Assembly: GCF_025685655.1 (NCBI RefSeq)
Contig: NZ_JAGSYG010000005.1
Location: 281,037 to 345,036, forward strand
Origin: Acidicapsa ligni
Lineage (GTDB): Bacteria; Acidobacteriota; Terriglobia; Terriglobales; Acidobacteriaceae
Reading direction: 5' to 3'
Length of the DNA stretch: 64,000 bases
Shown: piece by piece, positions 43,811-51,616 of the stretch
How the letters are laid out: every line of letters starts with the position of its first letter
How positions within the stretch are numbered: position 1 is the stretch's first letter
Made by a program: the position numbers and the translations under genes
The notes under the pieces: generated by a model
Database searches by the model: none
Seen by the model: the letters and a program-made list of their open reading frames with translations, nothing else
Told to the model about the DNA's origin: nothing

Positions 43811-44392
43811 ATGCCACATATTCAACTGCCCGAAGGTCTGCAAGGGATTCGTGGGCCAATGGCTTTTCGGCCTGAGACGGCCAAGCCGCTTAATGAACTT
43901 GCAGAGATTTTGCTGCACGCGCCTAACTCTCTCGATCCGGCAGAGCGCGAATTGATTGCTACGTATGTCTCGTCGTTGAACGACTGCTACTTCTGCCAGA
44001 CAGTGCACGGTGCAATTGCGGCGGCGCATCTCGATGGCGATGAAGATCTCGTCAAGCGCGTCAAGGCCGACTTTCAGCATGCTGGCATCTCTGACAAGCT
44101 GAAGGCGTTGCTGGTCATTGCAGGCAAGGTGCAGCGCGGAGGCAAGCATGTGACTGCGCAGGATGTGGAAGAGGCTCGCAAGGTTGGTGCGACGGACGTC
44201 GAGATACACGATACAGTTCTGATTGCAGCGGCCTTTTGCATGTATAACCGCTACGTCGATGGCCTCGCGACGTGGCAGCCGCAAGAAGAAGACCTTTATC
44301 GCGAACGTGGTAAAAAGACCGCGCGAGAAGGCTATGTGACCATGAGCAAGGAATACATTCCACAAGCTGAGCTTGAGACGCAAGGAGCCTGA
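43811..44392 (+). CDS. AhpD-like / carboxymuconolactone decarboxylase family protein (copy 3)
   Basis: 193 residues from the ATG at 43811, seven bases after the permease stop. Motif ERELIATYVSSLNDCYFCQTVHG (C59, C62, H66). The whole protein is closely alike to copy 4 (start MPHIxLPxGLxGI, AFRPETAKP, FCMYNRYVDGLATWQP), so they are tandem duplicates. It has a C-terminal tail (MSKEYIPQAELETQGA) that copy 4 lacks. No signal peptide. The presumed role is thiol-dependent peroxidase or decarboxylase action on the transported compound; unproved. Confidence 0.85.
   Translation: MPHIQLPEGLQGIRGPMAFRPETAKPLNELAEILLHAPNSLDPAERELIATYVSSLNDCYFCQTVHGAIAAAHLDGDEDLVKRVKADFQHAGISDKLKALLVIAGKVQRGGKHVTAQDVEEARKVGATDVEIHDTVLIAAAFCMYNRYVDGLATWQPQEEDLYRERGKKTAREGYVTMSKEYIPQAELETQGA
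44060..44134 (+). repeat. Near-identical 75-bp tract, copy in AhpD-like gene 3
   Basis: Matches 44642-44716 at 73 of 75 bases, while flanking parts of the two genes differ at many third codon positions. This pattern suggests recent gene conversion. Confidence 0.75.
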
Positions 44393-44395
44393 ACT

Positions 44396-44944
44396 ATGCC
44401 ACACATTGATCTTCCCGCTGGACTGCCAGGAATCAGCGCCGGGTTCGCCTTTCGGCCTGAGACGGCGAAGCCCATGCGTGAATTGGCGCATGTTCTGCTA
44501 CATGAACCCAACAGTCTCAATCCCGGTGAACGAGAGCTGATTGCGACCTATGTGTCGTCTCTGAACGATTGCTATTTTTGCCAGACCAGTCATGGAGCAG
44601 CGGCTGCGTGTCACCTGGGAAACAGCAGCACCGTCAAGCAGGTCAAGGCCGACTTTCAGCATGCTGACATCTCTGACAAGCTGAAGGCCTTGCTGGTCAT
44701 TGCAGGCAAGGTGCAGAGCGATGGGAAGCACGTCACTAAGCAGGACGTAGACGCTGCGAAGGAACTTGGCGCCACAGATATGGAGATTCATGACACGGTG
44801 CTGATTGCTGCTGCTTTCTGCATGTACAACCGCTATGTCGATGGACTGGCAACGTGGCAGCCGCGCCAAGAGGGTATGTACGAGGAGATGGGCAAACACC
44901 TGGCAAGCGAGGGTTATCGGAAATCATCCATGACTGCTGCTTAG
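44396..44944 (+). CDS. AhpD-like / carboxymuconolactone decarboxylase family protein (copy 4)
   Basis: 182 residues, starting three bases after the stop of copy 3. Motif ERELIATYVSSLNDCYFCQTSHG (C59, C62, H66). It carries the same FCMYNRYVDGLATWQP C-terminal signature as copy 3 and a shorter tail. The tandem copies differ most in the helix after the CxxC (AAACHLGNSSTVKQ versus IAAAHLDGDEDLVKR), where substrate or partner choice could differ. A bidirectional terminator follows. Confidence 0.85.
   Translation: MPHIDLPAGLPGISAGFAFRPETAKPMRELAHVLLHEPNSLNPGERELIATYVSSLNDCYFCQTSHGAAAACHLGNSSTVKQVKADFQHADISDKLKALLVIAGKVQSDGKHVTKQDVDAAKELGATDMEIHDTVLIAAAFCMYNRYVDGLATWQPRQEGMYEEMGKHLASEGYRKSSMTAA
44642..44716 (+). 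repeat. Near-identical 75-bp tract, copy in AhpD-like gene 4
   Basis: Partner of 44060-44134 with two mismatches. It encodes VKADFQHADISDKLKALL and onward. Confidence 0.75.
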
Positions 44945-44976
44945 TGGTCATGAACGACTCCACCTGTTCCGGAAAT

Positions 44977-45013
44977 AAAAACGAGCGCCAGCGTTTCCGC
45001 TGCGCTCGTTTTT
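44977..45013. terminator. Bidirectional terminator
   Basis: 11-bp stem AAAAACGAGCG/CGCTCGTTTTT plus a 1-base bulge and a further 5-bp stem (CAGCG/CGCTG), loop TTTC. A and T runs on the two sides suit both the plus-strand AhpD run (stop 44944) and the minus-strand quinoprotein run (stop 45041). Confidence 0.9.
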
Positions 45014-45040
45014 ACTTTCGGCAAAGCTAACCTGTGCGTC

Positions 45041-46645
45041 TTACTTATCTGTCGGTGGGGCGGCATGTTTCGTTGACGCGGCGCTCTCAGGCAGTGCCCA
45101 TGCGAAGAGCACTCCACCGTTGCCGGTCATGATGTACTGGCGGCCATCGAGTTCGTAGGAGATCGGCGAACTCTGCATGCCCGACCCAGTACCCGCATGC
45201 CACAGGGTCTTGCCATTGCTTGTATCCAGCGCAAGCACGTTACCGGCGCCATCACCAGTGATGGTCAAGCCTGAATCGGTTGTCATGACGCCTGCGCCTG
45301 AGCCGCCATCGCCAAGCTCGTGACTCCAGCGAATCTTGCCTGTCTGGTAATCGATTGCCTCAATGACGCCCTTGCCCCATACTCCGTAATCCGCGCCGGC
45401 CCAGCCGTAATTGCCGTCAGCGGCCTTGGCAAAATAGAGGCTCCAACTTGGGTGCGCATCAACGATGAACAAGCCGGTCTTAGGATCGAAGCTGGGCGCG
45501 CGATAGTTGGTGAGACCACCTTCGTCGGGAGCGATAATGCGTCCATCCGGCGCGGGCTCTTTATCGGGATTCGGAATCGGTCTGCCATCTTTATCAATGC
45601 CCGTAGCCCAGTTGGTTGGGCCATAAGGCAGCGTGAGCAGGCTCTTGCCGCTGATACGATCCAGCACAAAGAAATAGCCGTTGCGCGAGGCCTGCATCAG
45701 CAGCTTGCGCGGCTTACCTTGAAAATTGGCATCGACAAGGACGGGGGTTTCGACGGCATCCCAATCATGCGTGTCGTGCGGAGAGACCTGGAAGCCCCAT
45801 ACCAGTTTGCCGGTATCGGGATTGAGAGCGACAATGCTGCAAGTCCAGGGATCATCGCCTGGGCGACTCTTTCCGTTCAGGACGGGCGTAGGATTTCCTG
45901 TCCCCCAGTAAATGAGATTCAGATCCGGATCATACGTGCCGGTCATCCACGTCATGCCGCCCGTGGTCATGTTCGGCGTTCCGGCTGGCGGAGTGCTGTC
46001 CCACTGCCACTGCGTCGAGCCTGTCTCTGGATCGAAGGAACGAAGATAGCCATTGAGATTATCGAAGTCGCCAGAGACGCCGACGATGACGTGATTGCCG
46101 ACAACCAGCGGAGACATCGTGGTCCAATAGCCTTTGCTTACGTCGGCGATCAACTGGTTCCAGCGGACGGTACCATCCTTCGCGTTCAGCGAAATCAAGT
46201 GGCAATCCGGTGTAACGAAATAGAGCCAGCCCTTATACATGGCCACGCCACGCTGGCCGATATGGTCGCCTTGCGTCGTCGGCTTGTTGTAGTGCCAGAG
46301 CATGTGCCCCGACCGCGCATCGACTGCCCAGATATTGTCTGGCACCGTGAAGTAGAGCACGCCATCCACGAGCAGCGGCGAAGACTTGATCGATGCCGCC
46401 TGGTTGGTTTGAAAGGCCCACGCCAGGCTCAGGTTGCCGACATTCTGCGGTGTAATCTGCTTGAGATGAACGTGCCGCCTGCCCGAGTAGTCTCCGTGAT
46501 AGAGCGGCCAGGTATCCGGCGCAGGATGCAGTATCTGCGCGTTATCGAGATTCTGAGCGTCAAGCTTGTATGGCGCTGTCGCGAGCACCGCAAATGCGCT
46601 CATGGAAAGTGCGGCAATAGTCAGTGTGTTTTTCAGCAGCTTCAT
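45041..46645 (-). CDS. Quinoprotein dehydrogenase-like beta-propeller with altered PQQ site
   Basis: 534 residues. Signal peptide MKLLKNTLTIAALSMSAFAVLATAP. The eight-bladed propeller of PQQ alcohol dehydrogenases is recognisable (SSPLLVDGVLYFTVPDNIWAVDARSG; GTYDPDLNLIYWGTGNPTP; SPHDTHDWDAVETPVLVD, which keeps the catalytic-type Asp). The vicinal Cys-Cys disulfide expected before NRGVA is missing (QGDHIGQRGVAMY), and the Glu before STP is Lys (IKSSPLL). This matches my memory of the acidobacterial "empty" quinoprotein group, so PQQ binding is doubtful. It is the last gene of a six-gene run, 54 bases after a triheme cytochrome. Confidence 0.8.
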   Translation of the reverse strand: MKLLKNTLTIAALSMSAFAVLATAPYKLDAQNLDNAQILHPAPDTWPLYHGDYSGRRHVHLKQITPQNVGNLSLAWAFQTNQAASIKSSPLLVDGVLYFTVPDNIWAVDARSGHMLWHYNKPTTQGDHIGQRGVAMYKGWLYFVTPDCHLISLNAKDGTVRWNQLIADVSKGYWTTMSPLVVGNHVIVGVSGDFDNLNGYLRSFDPETGSTQWQWDSTPPAGTPNMTTGGMTWMTGTYDPDLNLIYWGTGNPTPVLNGKSRPGDDPWTCSIVALNPDTGKLVWGFQVSPHDTHDWDAVETPVLVDANFQGKPRKLLMQASRNGYFFVLDRISGKSLLTLPYGPTNWATGIDKDGRPIPNPDKEPAPDGRIIAPDEGGLTNYRAPSFDPKTGLFIVDAHPSWSLYFAKAADGNYGWAGADYGVWGKGVIEAIDYQTGKIRWSHELGDGGSGAGVMTTDSGLTITGDGAGNVLALDTSNGKTLWHAGTGSGMQSSPISYELDGRQYIMTGNGGVLFAWALPESAASTKHAAPPTDK

Positions 46646-46699
46646 ATCGATGACAGAACCTCTCGTGACTTGAGCGACATTTGACTAGAACTCAACGGC

Positions 46700-47827
46700 C
46701 TAACGCAGCGTCTGCAGATAGGCCATCAGGTTATGGATGTCGTCGTCCGTGTACTTGGGGAACTGCTCCACATGCGCCTGAACGGGAGAATCCACCGTGT
46801 ATTTCACGCGGTTCGTGGCCCACGAACGATAGGTGCCGTCGGCATCCCGCATGCCGACGGTGAACTCATCGCGATAGGCGAGCGTGCCGCTGATCGTTTT
46901 TCCGGGCGCAATGGTGACCGTAAGCTTACTCTTGGCGCCGCTGGGATAAAGCATGCGCTCTTCAAGCCGCAGCCCTTCAAAACGGTTCGCTATTCCTGCA
47001 AGGTCACCCGAAGGCGAATGGCATTTGCTGCATCCGCCCGCTCCGTTGAAATAGGTTTTACCCGCTTGCGCGTTGCCGGTTTGCAGGTCTGCTACGGCGA
47101 CTCCGCGACGGTTGCCCTTCATGGATGCTGCTGCTGTCTCACGCTCGCGAATGAATGCGACGAGGCTCAGCAATTCCTGGCTGGAAAAGTTGAAGGCAGG
47201 CATCTTCTTTTCTGGCCGGCCTTCGCGTACCACGCCTGAAATCGCGTCGCCATTCTTATCGCCTTGCACCAGTTTGGATTGCGTCAGGTCAGGCCCGGTT
47301 TCGCCACCCATCGCATCCCGGCCGTGGCAGAAGGCGCAGTTCTGCTGAAAGAGCGAACTCCCTGCTGCCGACAGGCGGGAAGAATGCAGAGCCGCATTCG
47401 ATCCGCTGGCCCCAACCGCGGATGTGGTTTCAGGGGCAGGCTGATCGGTCGTGGTCAGGTAATGCAACAGCGCGGTCATTTCATCTTTGGAGATCTTCGG
47501 GAATCCAGGCATGCGGCCCTTGCCCGTGTAGATGAAAGCCGTAAGCTTCTCGTCCGTCAACTGCCGCTGAATGCCCAGCAGAGGTGGGAACGCAGGCAAA
47601 ATGCCTTCGCGCTGATCGCCATGACAGATGGCGCAGTGCTTGGCATACGAGATCGCGCCCGCGTCAACCGGGCCTGCAGGCGGCTGCTGCATCGCCTGGG
47701 ACGCCGAAGCCATGCTTCCAGAAGAGGAGCCGTGTGCAGCCGCGTGAACCGGCCGCTCGGTGCCCTGATAGATCATGAATCCTGATGCAATCAAGGCCAG
47801 AACTGCTGCAACCCGATATCGATTCAT
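46700..47827 (-). CDS. Triheme cytochrome c
   Basis: 375 residues from the ATG at 47827 (CAGGGT upstream; a TTG at 47839 adds four). Signal or anchor AAVLALIASGFMIYQG. Three class I cytochrome c domains: CAICH (C65-H69), CAFCH (C164-H168) and CSKCH (C266-H270). The first two have downstream Met ligands in GKGRMPGFP and EKKMPAFNF. The third domain is extended by a beta-rich insert before its final helix (DIHNLMAYLQTLR). It is a periplasmic electron carrier, between the quinoprotein and a multicopper oxidase in the same run. Confidence 0.88.
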   Translation of the reverse strand: MNRYRVAAVLALIASGFMIYQGTERPVHAAAHGSSSGSMASASQAMQQPPAGPVDAGAISYAKHCAICHGDQREGILPAFPPLLGIQRQLTDEKLTAFIYTGKGRMPGFPKISKDEMTALLHYLTTTDQPAPETTSAVGASGSNAALHSSRLSAAGSSLFQQNCAFCHGRDAMGGETGPDLTQSKLVQGDKNGDAISGVVREGRPEKKMPAFNFSSQELLSLVAFIRERETAAASMKGNRRGVAVADLQTGNAQAGKTYFNGAGGCSKCHSPSGDLAGIANRFEGLRLEERMLYPSGAKSKLTVTIAPGKTISGTLAYRDEFTVGMRDADGTYRSWATNRVKYTVDSPVQAHVEQFPKYTDDDIHNLMAYLQTLR

Positions 47828-47917
47828 ACCCTGTTCCAACGTAAAACCCTCTCATGGTGCTGGTAGAGATAACCGGTCGAACTGACTGGAGCAACACGCT
47901 CCAGCACGAGCCGCTTT

Positions 47918-49321
47918 TCAACCTGCGTACTTGATCAACTGCATGAAGCCATAGTCCATATGCAATTGTTGGTGGCAATGCATCAGTGTGTCGCCAGGAT
48001 TATTCGCAACGAAGTCGACTTCCACCGTATCCAGCGGCATGATGTTGATGACATCCTTCATCAGCCCGCTCAGACGCTTGTCGCCGATCTTCGTGATTTC
48101 AAATGTATGGCGATGCAGATGGATCGGGTGTTGATCGCCGCTGCCATTGCGGAAGACCATCCGATAACGCTTGCCGGGATGCACGATCAGCGGTTCAATC
48201 TCCGGCCAGGACTTGTTATTGATCGTCCAGATATCGAAGTTCGAGCCACGCTTCGGGCCAATATCGCGGAAGGTCAAAACGAAAGTCTCATCCGGTGTAG
48301 CAGCCGTGGTTGTATTGGCAAACTGCGTGTAATCCCAGTCGACCGGCTCTGGATCTTTCCATGCCGGGGTGCCCGTCTTGTCGGCGTATTCGACCACGAT
48401 GCCCAGGCCCATCTGCCGCGCCTTTTCGAGCGTTGAACCCAGAATCCAGACACCGGGAGAGTTCATCTCCACGACGGCATCGACTCGCTCTGCAACCGCA
48501 AGCGAAAGAACTTCGACGCTCTTTTGATTCGGAACTGGATTGCCATCCATGGCGATGACCGTGAACTTGTGCCCAGGCAATGCGAGTACAACGTTATCCG
48601 TCGCGCTTGCATTGAGCAGACGAAGCAGTACGCGCTGCCCCTGCTTGACGCGGATTGGTTCGCCTGCGCCGAGCATGTGGCCATTGATGGTGGCGTATTT
48701 ATAGCCAACATCCGAACCACTGGTCTGGGGCACATTGGAGGATTGCTCGCGCATCATCTGAACCATGGGAACGAACGACGGCTCCCAGTGATGGATGGCG
48801 AGATTGAACTCCTGATCGTAGCGCGCCGGTTCCTCTTTGCCCTCAATCAGCAAAAAGCCAAACTGCCCAGTGTAGGTGCCGAGGGAGAGATTTTCATACG
48901 CTGCAGCATGGGTGTGATACCAGCGCGTTCCGGATGGCTTGGGGGTAAACGTGTATCGCTGCGTTTTGCCCTGGCCGATCATCGGCGAACCTTCTTCCAT
49001 CGCGCCGTCGTTCAACGAATCGATTGCCAGACCGTGCCAGTGAACCAGGTCGGGTTCCGTGCTGGCGTTGGTGACATCGATAGTGACCGGAACTCCCTCG
49101 CGCAGCCGCAGCAGCGGCCCGGGGACCTGTCCGTTATAACTAGTTGTCTTGATACTCACGCCGGGTCCGATGTCGAGCGTGCAGGGCTCAATGCGAAGTG
49201 TGTGGTCGGGCTTGCCTTTCAGCTTGCCCGGGCTTTGATTGGCCTGCGCAGGCAGAAGCCGCGGTATGGATTGGCTTGCCAGCAGCACTCCTGCCGAAGA
49301 GAGAAAACTTCTACGATTCAT
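47918..49321 (-). CDS. Multicopper oxidase (laccase-like), Phe axial to type 1 copper
   Basis: 467 residues. Tat-like N-terminus MNRRSFLSSAGVLLASQSIPRLLPAQA. All four copper motifs are present: HWHG (94-96), WYHTHAA (136-138), HPIHLH (398-403) and HCHQQLHMDYGF (448-459). The residue five after the last His, the type 1 axial position, is Phe459 where CueO and CotA have Met; Phe or Leu there is typical of high-potential fungal laccases. Mature enzymes oxidise phenols, metals or a redox partner and reduce O2 to water. It lies 90 bases upstream of the cytochrome gene. Confidence 0.88.
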   Translation of the reverse strand: MNRRSFLSSAGVLLASQSIPRLLPAQANQSPGKLKGKPDHTLRIEPCTLDIGPGVSIKTTSYNGQVPGPLLRLREGVPVTIDVTNASTEPDLVHWHGLAIDSLNDGAMEEGSPMIGQGKTQRYTFTPKPSGTRWYHTHAAAYENLSLGTYTGQFGFLLIEGKEEPARYDQEFNLAIHHWEPSFVPMVQMMREQSSNVPQTSGSDVGYKYATINGHMLGAGEPIRVKQGQRVLLRLLNASATDNVVLALPGHKFTVIAMDGNPVPNQKSVEVLSLAVAERVDAVVEMNSPGVWILGSTLEKARQMGLGIVVEYADKTGTPAWKDPEPVDWDYTQFANTTTAATPDETFVLTFRDIGPKRGSNFDIWTINNKSWPEIEPLIVHPGKRYRMVFRNGSGDQHPIHLHRHTFEITKIGDKRLSGLMKDVINIMPLDTVEVDFVANNPGDTLMHCHQQLHMDYGFMQLIKYAG

Positions 49322-49403
49322 CGGGTTCGACCGCCATTGTTGGATTCCGTGTTCAGTACGATTGAATGCATATTCAGTCCGTTGCTGGTAGATCTCAGTC
49401 CTG

Positions 49404-50363
49404 CTAGACCCACCACGCGGCTGAAGGCTTTTCTTTCAGGATGATTCCGTTGAGGAACTCCGCCGCTCGCGTGAGACCCTCTTCCGGCGAGAGCAGACTG
49501 TCCTCATGCTCAATCGAGAGAACGTTGTCATAACCGAACATGCGCAGCGTAGAAACAAATTCCTTCCACCACTCGGCGCCATGCCCATAACCGCATGTGC
49601 GGAAGATCCAGCCTCGATTGCGCTCATCCGTATACGGCTTGGTGTCGAGTACACCGGTGCGCGGCAGGTTGGCTGAGTAGAGCTGCGTGTCCTTCGCGTG
49701 AACATGGAAGATCGCATCGCCTAGCACGCGAATCGCGGCAATTGGATCGATGCCTTGCCAGAACATGTGACTTGGATCGTAGTTGCATCCGATGGATGGA
49801 CCGGCGATTTCGCGGAGCCGCAACATCGTTTCAGGGTTGTAGACCACGAAGCCCGGATGCATCTCGATAGCGATGCGTACGCCATGATCCGCGGCAAACT
49901 TTGCGCGCTCAATCCAGTAGGGAGTAACCACCTGCTCCCACTGCCAGGCCAGCACATCCAGATACTCCGGCGGCCACGGACAAGTTACCCAGTTAGGCGC
50001 TTTGGCGTTGGGCGAATCTCCCGGACATCCCGAAAAATCAACGACCTCTGTTACTCCAAGCTTCTCCGCCAGCAGAATTGTTTTGCGATTGACGTCCTGC
50101 GCCAGCCTTGCCTGTGCAGGGTCAGGGTGCAGCGGATTGCCATGACAGCTCAGAGCACTGATGCTCGTACCCTGATCAGCCAGCCTGGTCTTGAACCCCT
50201 GCAAAGCCGACGCATCTTCGAGCATCGACAACTTGCAGTGCGCATTGCCCGGATAGTTTCCCGTACCTAATTCCACGGTGTGAATATCCAGGGTTTGCAG
50301 CTTCGCCAGCACTTCTTCCAACGGAAGCTTGGACAGTAAGGGGGTAAACACTCCCAGTTTCAT
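49404..50363 (-). CDS. Sugar phosphate isomerase/epimerase family TIM barrel
   Basis: 319 residues. Metal-site residues typical of the AP-endonuclease-2 fold are visible: Glu in HTVELGTG, Glu-x-His in IAIEMHPGF, Asp and His in NYDPSHMFW, His in HVHAKD and the final Glu in LSIEHED. No signal peptide. Members act as isomerases, epimerases or, in recently described 3-keto-glycoside pathways, as lyases. It is 30 bases from the Gfo/Idh/MocA gene, its usual partner in such pathways. Confidence 0.85.
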   Translation of the reverse strand: MKLGVFTPLLSKLPLEEVLAKLQTLDIHTVELGTGNYPGNAHCKLSMLEDASALQGFKTRLADQGTSISALSCHGNPLHPDPAQARLAQDVNRKTILLAEKLGVTEVVDFSGCPGDSPNAKAPNWVTCPWPPEYLDVLAWQWEQVVTPYWIERAKFAADHGVRIAIEMHPGFVVYNPETMLRLREIAGPSIGCNYDPSHMFWQGIDPIAAIRVLGDAIFHVHAKDTQLYSANLPRTGVLDTKPYTDERNRGWIFRTCGYGHGAEWWKEFVSTLRMFGYDNVLSIEHEDSLLSPEEGLTRAAEFLNGIILKEKPSAAWWV

Positions 50364-50393
50364 TGCGTTCGATCTCCTTGTTTCCGTCCGTAA

Positions 50394-51566
50394 CTAATTT
50401 GCCTCAGGAAAGAACTCTACCCGCTGCCACACGTTCCCGGCAACATGACTTCTTAGCATTGCATCGACCAGGCAGGTCGAACGATAGCCGTCCTCAAAAG
50501 TCGGCAACATCGACGGCCTGGCCTCTGGAGCACCGCCTGCGTGAATCCATTCGTATGCATCGCGCATGAGATTGCAGAAAGCATCGGCCCACGATTCCTG
50601 ATGTCCACCCGGCAAGTGCGTATAGCGCTGCGCTTCCGGCAGAACGAGCGAGGGGTCTTTTGCCAGCAGGGAATTCGCCTGGTCATAGTGGCCGATCCAG
50701 AGTTCATTCTGCTGCTCCTGCTTCCACTTGAGCGAACTCAGCTTACCGTTCACCTCAAGCACCAGATCGTTCTTATGACCTGGCAAAACCTGCCCTACAG
50801 AAAAGCATCCTTTGGCCCCGCCATCAAAATGCAGCAGTACGCTGCCAAGATCCTCCGACTGCACGGTAACCGGTACTTTATCGCCGGTTCGCTTTGCCGA
50901 GAATGCCTCACCCGAAGCACCCGTAGAGTAGCGCTCAGGAATGACCGTGGTCAGGTCCGCAAGCACTGAAACAATCTTCAATCCCGAGATATGCTCCGCT
51001 AGATCGCACCAGTGCGAGCCGATATCCCCAAGGGCAGAAGTCGCGCCACCCTTGGCCGGATCGGAGCGCCACGAGTAGACGTTCGGATCGGTCATCCAGT
51101 CCTGAAGATAGTGGCCGTGAACGAAGCTGACATCGCCGTTCTGGCCTTTGGCAATCATCGCGCGTGCCTGCTGCACCAGAGGATTTCCGCGATAGTTGAA
51201 CGTGACCACATGCGCCACCTTTGCTGCCACCGCAGCATCGCGAAGTATGCGCCCCTCCTGCGGATTCAGCGCCAGAGGTTTGTCCGAAATTACATGTTTG
51301 CCCGCTGCCAACGCCGCAAGTGTAACCGGCAGATGCAGATAATTCGGCGTTGTATTGTGGATGACCTGAATATCCGGATCAGCGATCAGGGCATGGAAAT
51401 CCCCATAAGCTCGATCGATCTTCAGTTCGCGAGCCTTGCGCTCGGCAGATTCCTGTGAAGATCCGGCGATGGCGACGACGTCCACGTCGCCCAATCGCCG
51501 GACGGCATCAATGTGATGTGCTGCAACAAAACCGGGACCAATGAGTCCCATGCCAATTCGCTTCAT
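50394..51566 (-). CDS. Gfo/Idh/MocA family oxidoreductase
   Basis: 390 residues. N-terminal Rossmann fold (MGLIGPGFVAAHHIDAV), catalytic-type Lys in VISDKPLALN, and the second conserved motif GDIGSHWCDLAEHISG. No signal peptide, so cytoplasmic NAD(P)-dependent sugar or cyclitol dehydrogenase activity is expected. With the ThuA gene upstream (50 bases) and the isomerase downstream it resembles ThuA/ThuB-type disaccharide oxidation sets. The substrate is not shown by sequence. Confidence 0.88.
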   Translation of the reverse strand: MKRIGMGLIGPGFVAAHHIDAVRRLGDVDVVAIAGSSQESAERKARELKIDRAYGDFHALIADPDIQVIHNTTPNYLHLPVTLAALAAGKHVISDKPLALNPQEGRILRDAAVAAKVAHVVTFNYRGNPLVQQARAMIAKGQNGDVSFVHGHYLQDWMTDPNVYSWRSDPAKGGATSALGDIGSHWCDLAEHISGLKIVSVLADLTTVIPERYSTGASGEAFSAKRTGDKVPVTVQSEDLGSVLLHFDGGAKGCFSVGQVLPGHKNDLVLEVNGKLSSLKWKQEQQNELWIGHYDQANSLLAKDPSLVLPEAQRYTHLPGGHQESWADAFCNLMRDAYEWIHAGGAPEARPSMLPTFEDGYRSTCLVDAMLRSHVAGNVWQRVEFFPEAN

Positions 51567-51616
51567 AACGCTCTATGTGTACCTCGCTTGCCGAGTCAAT
51601 CTGCTTGCAGCTTACC

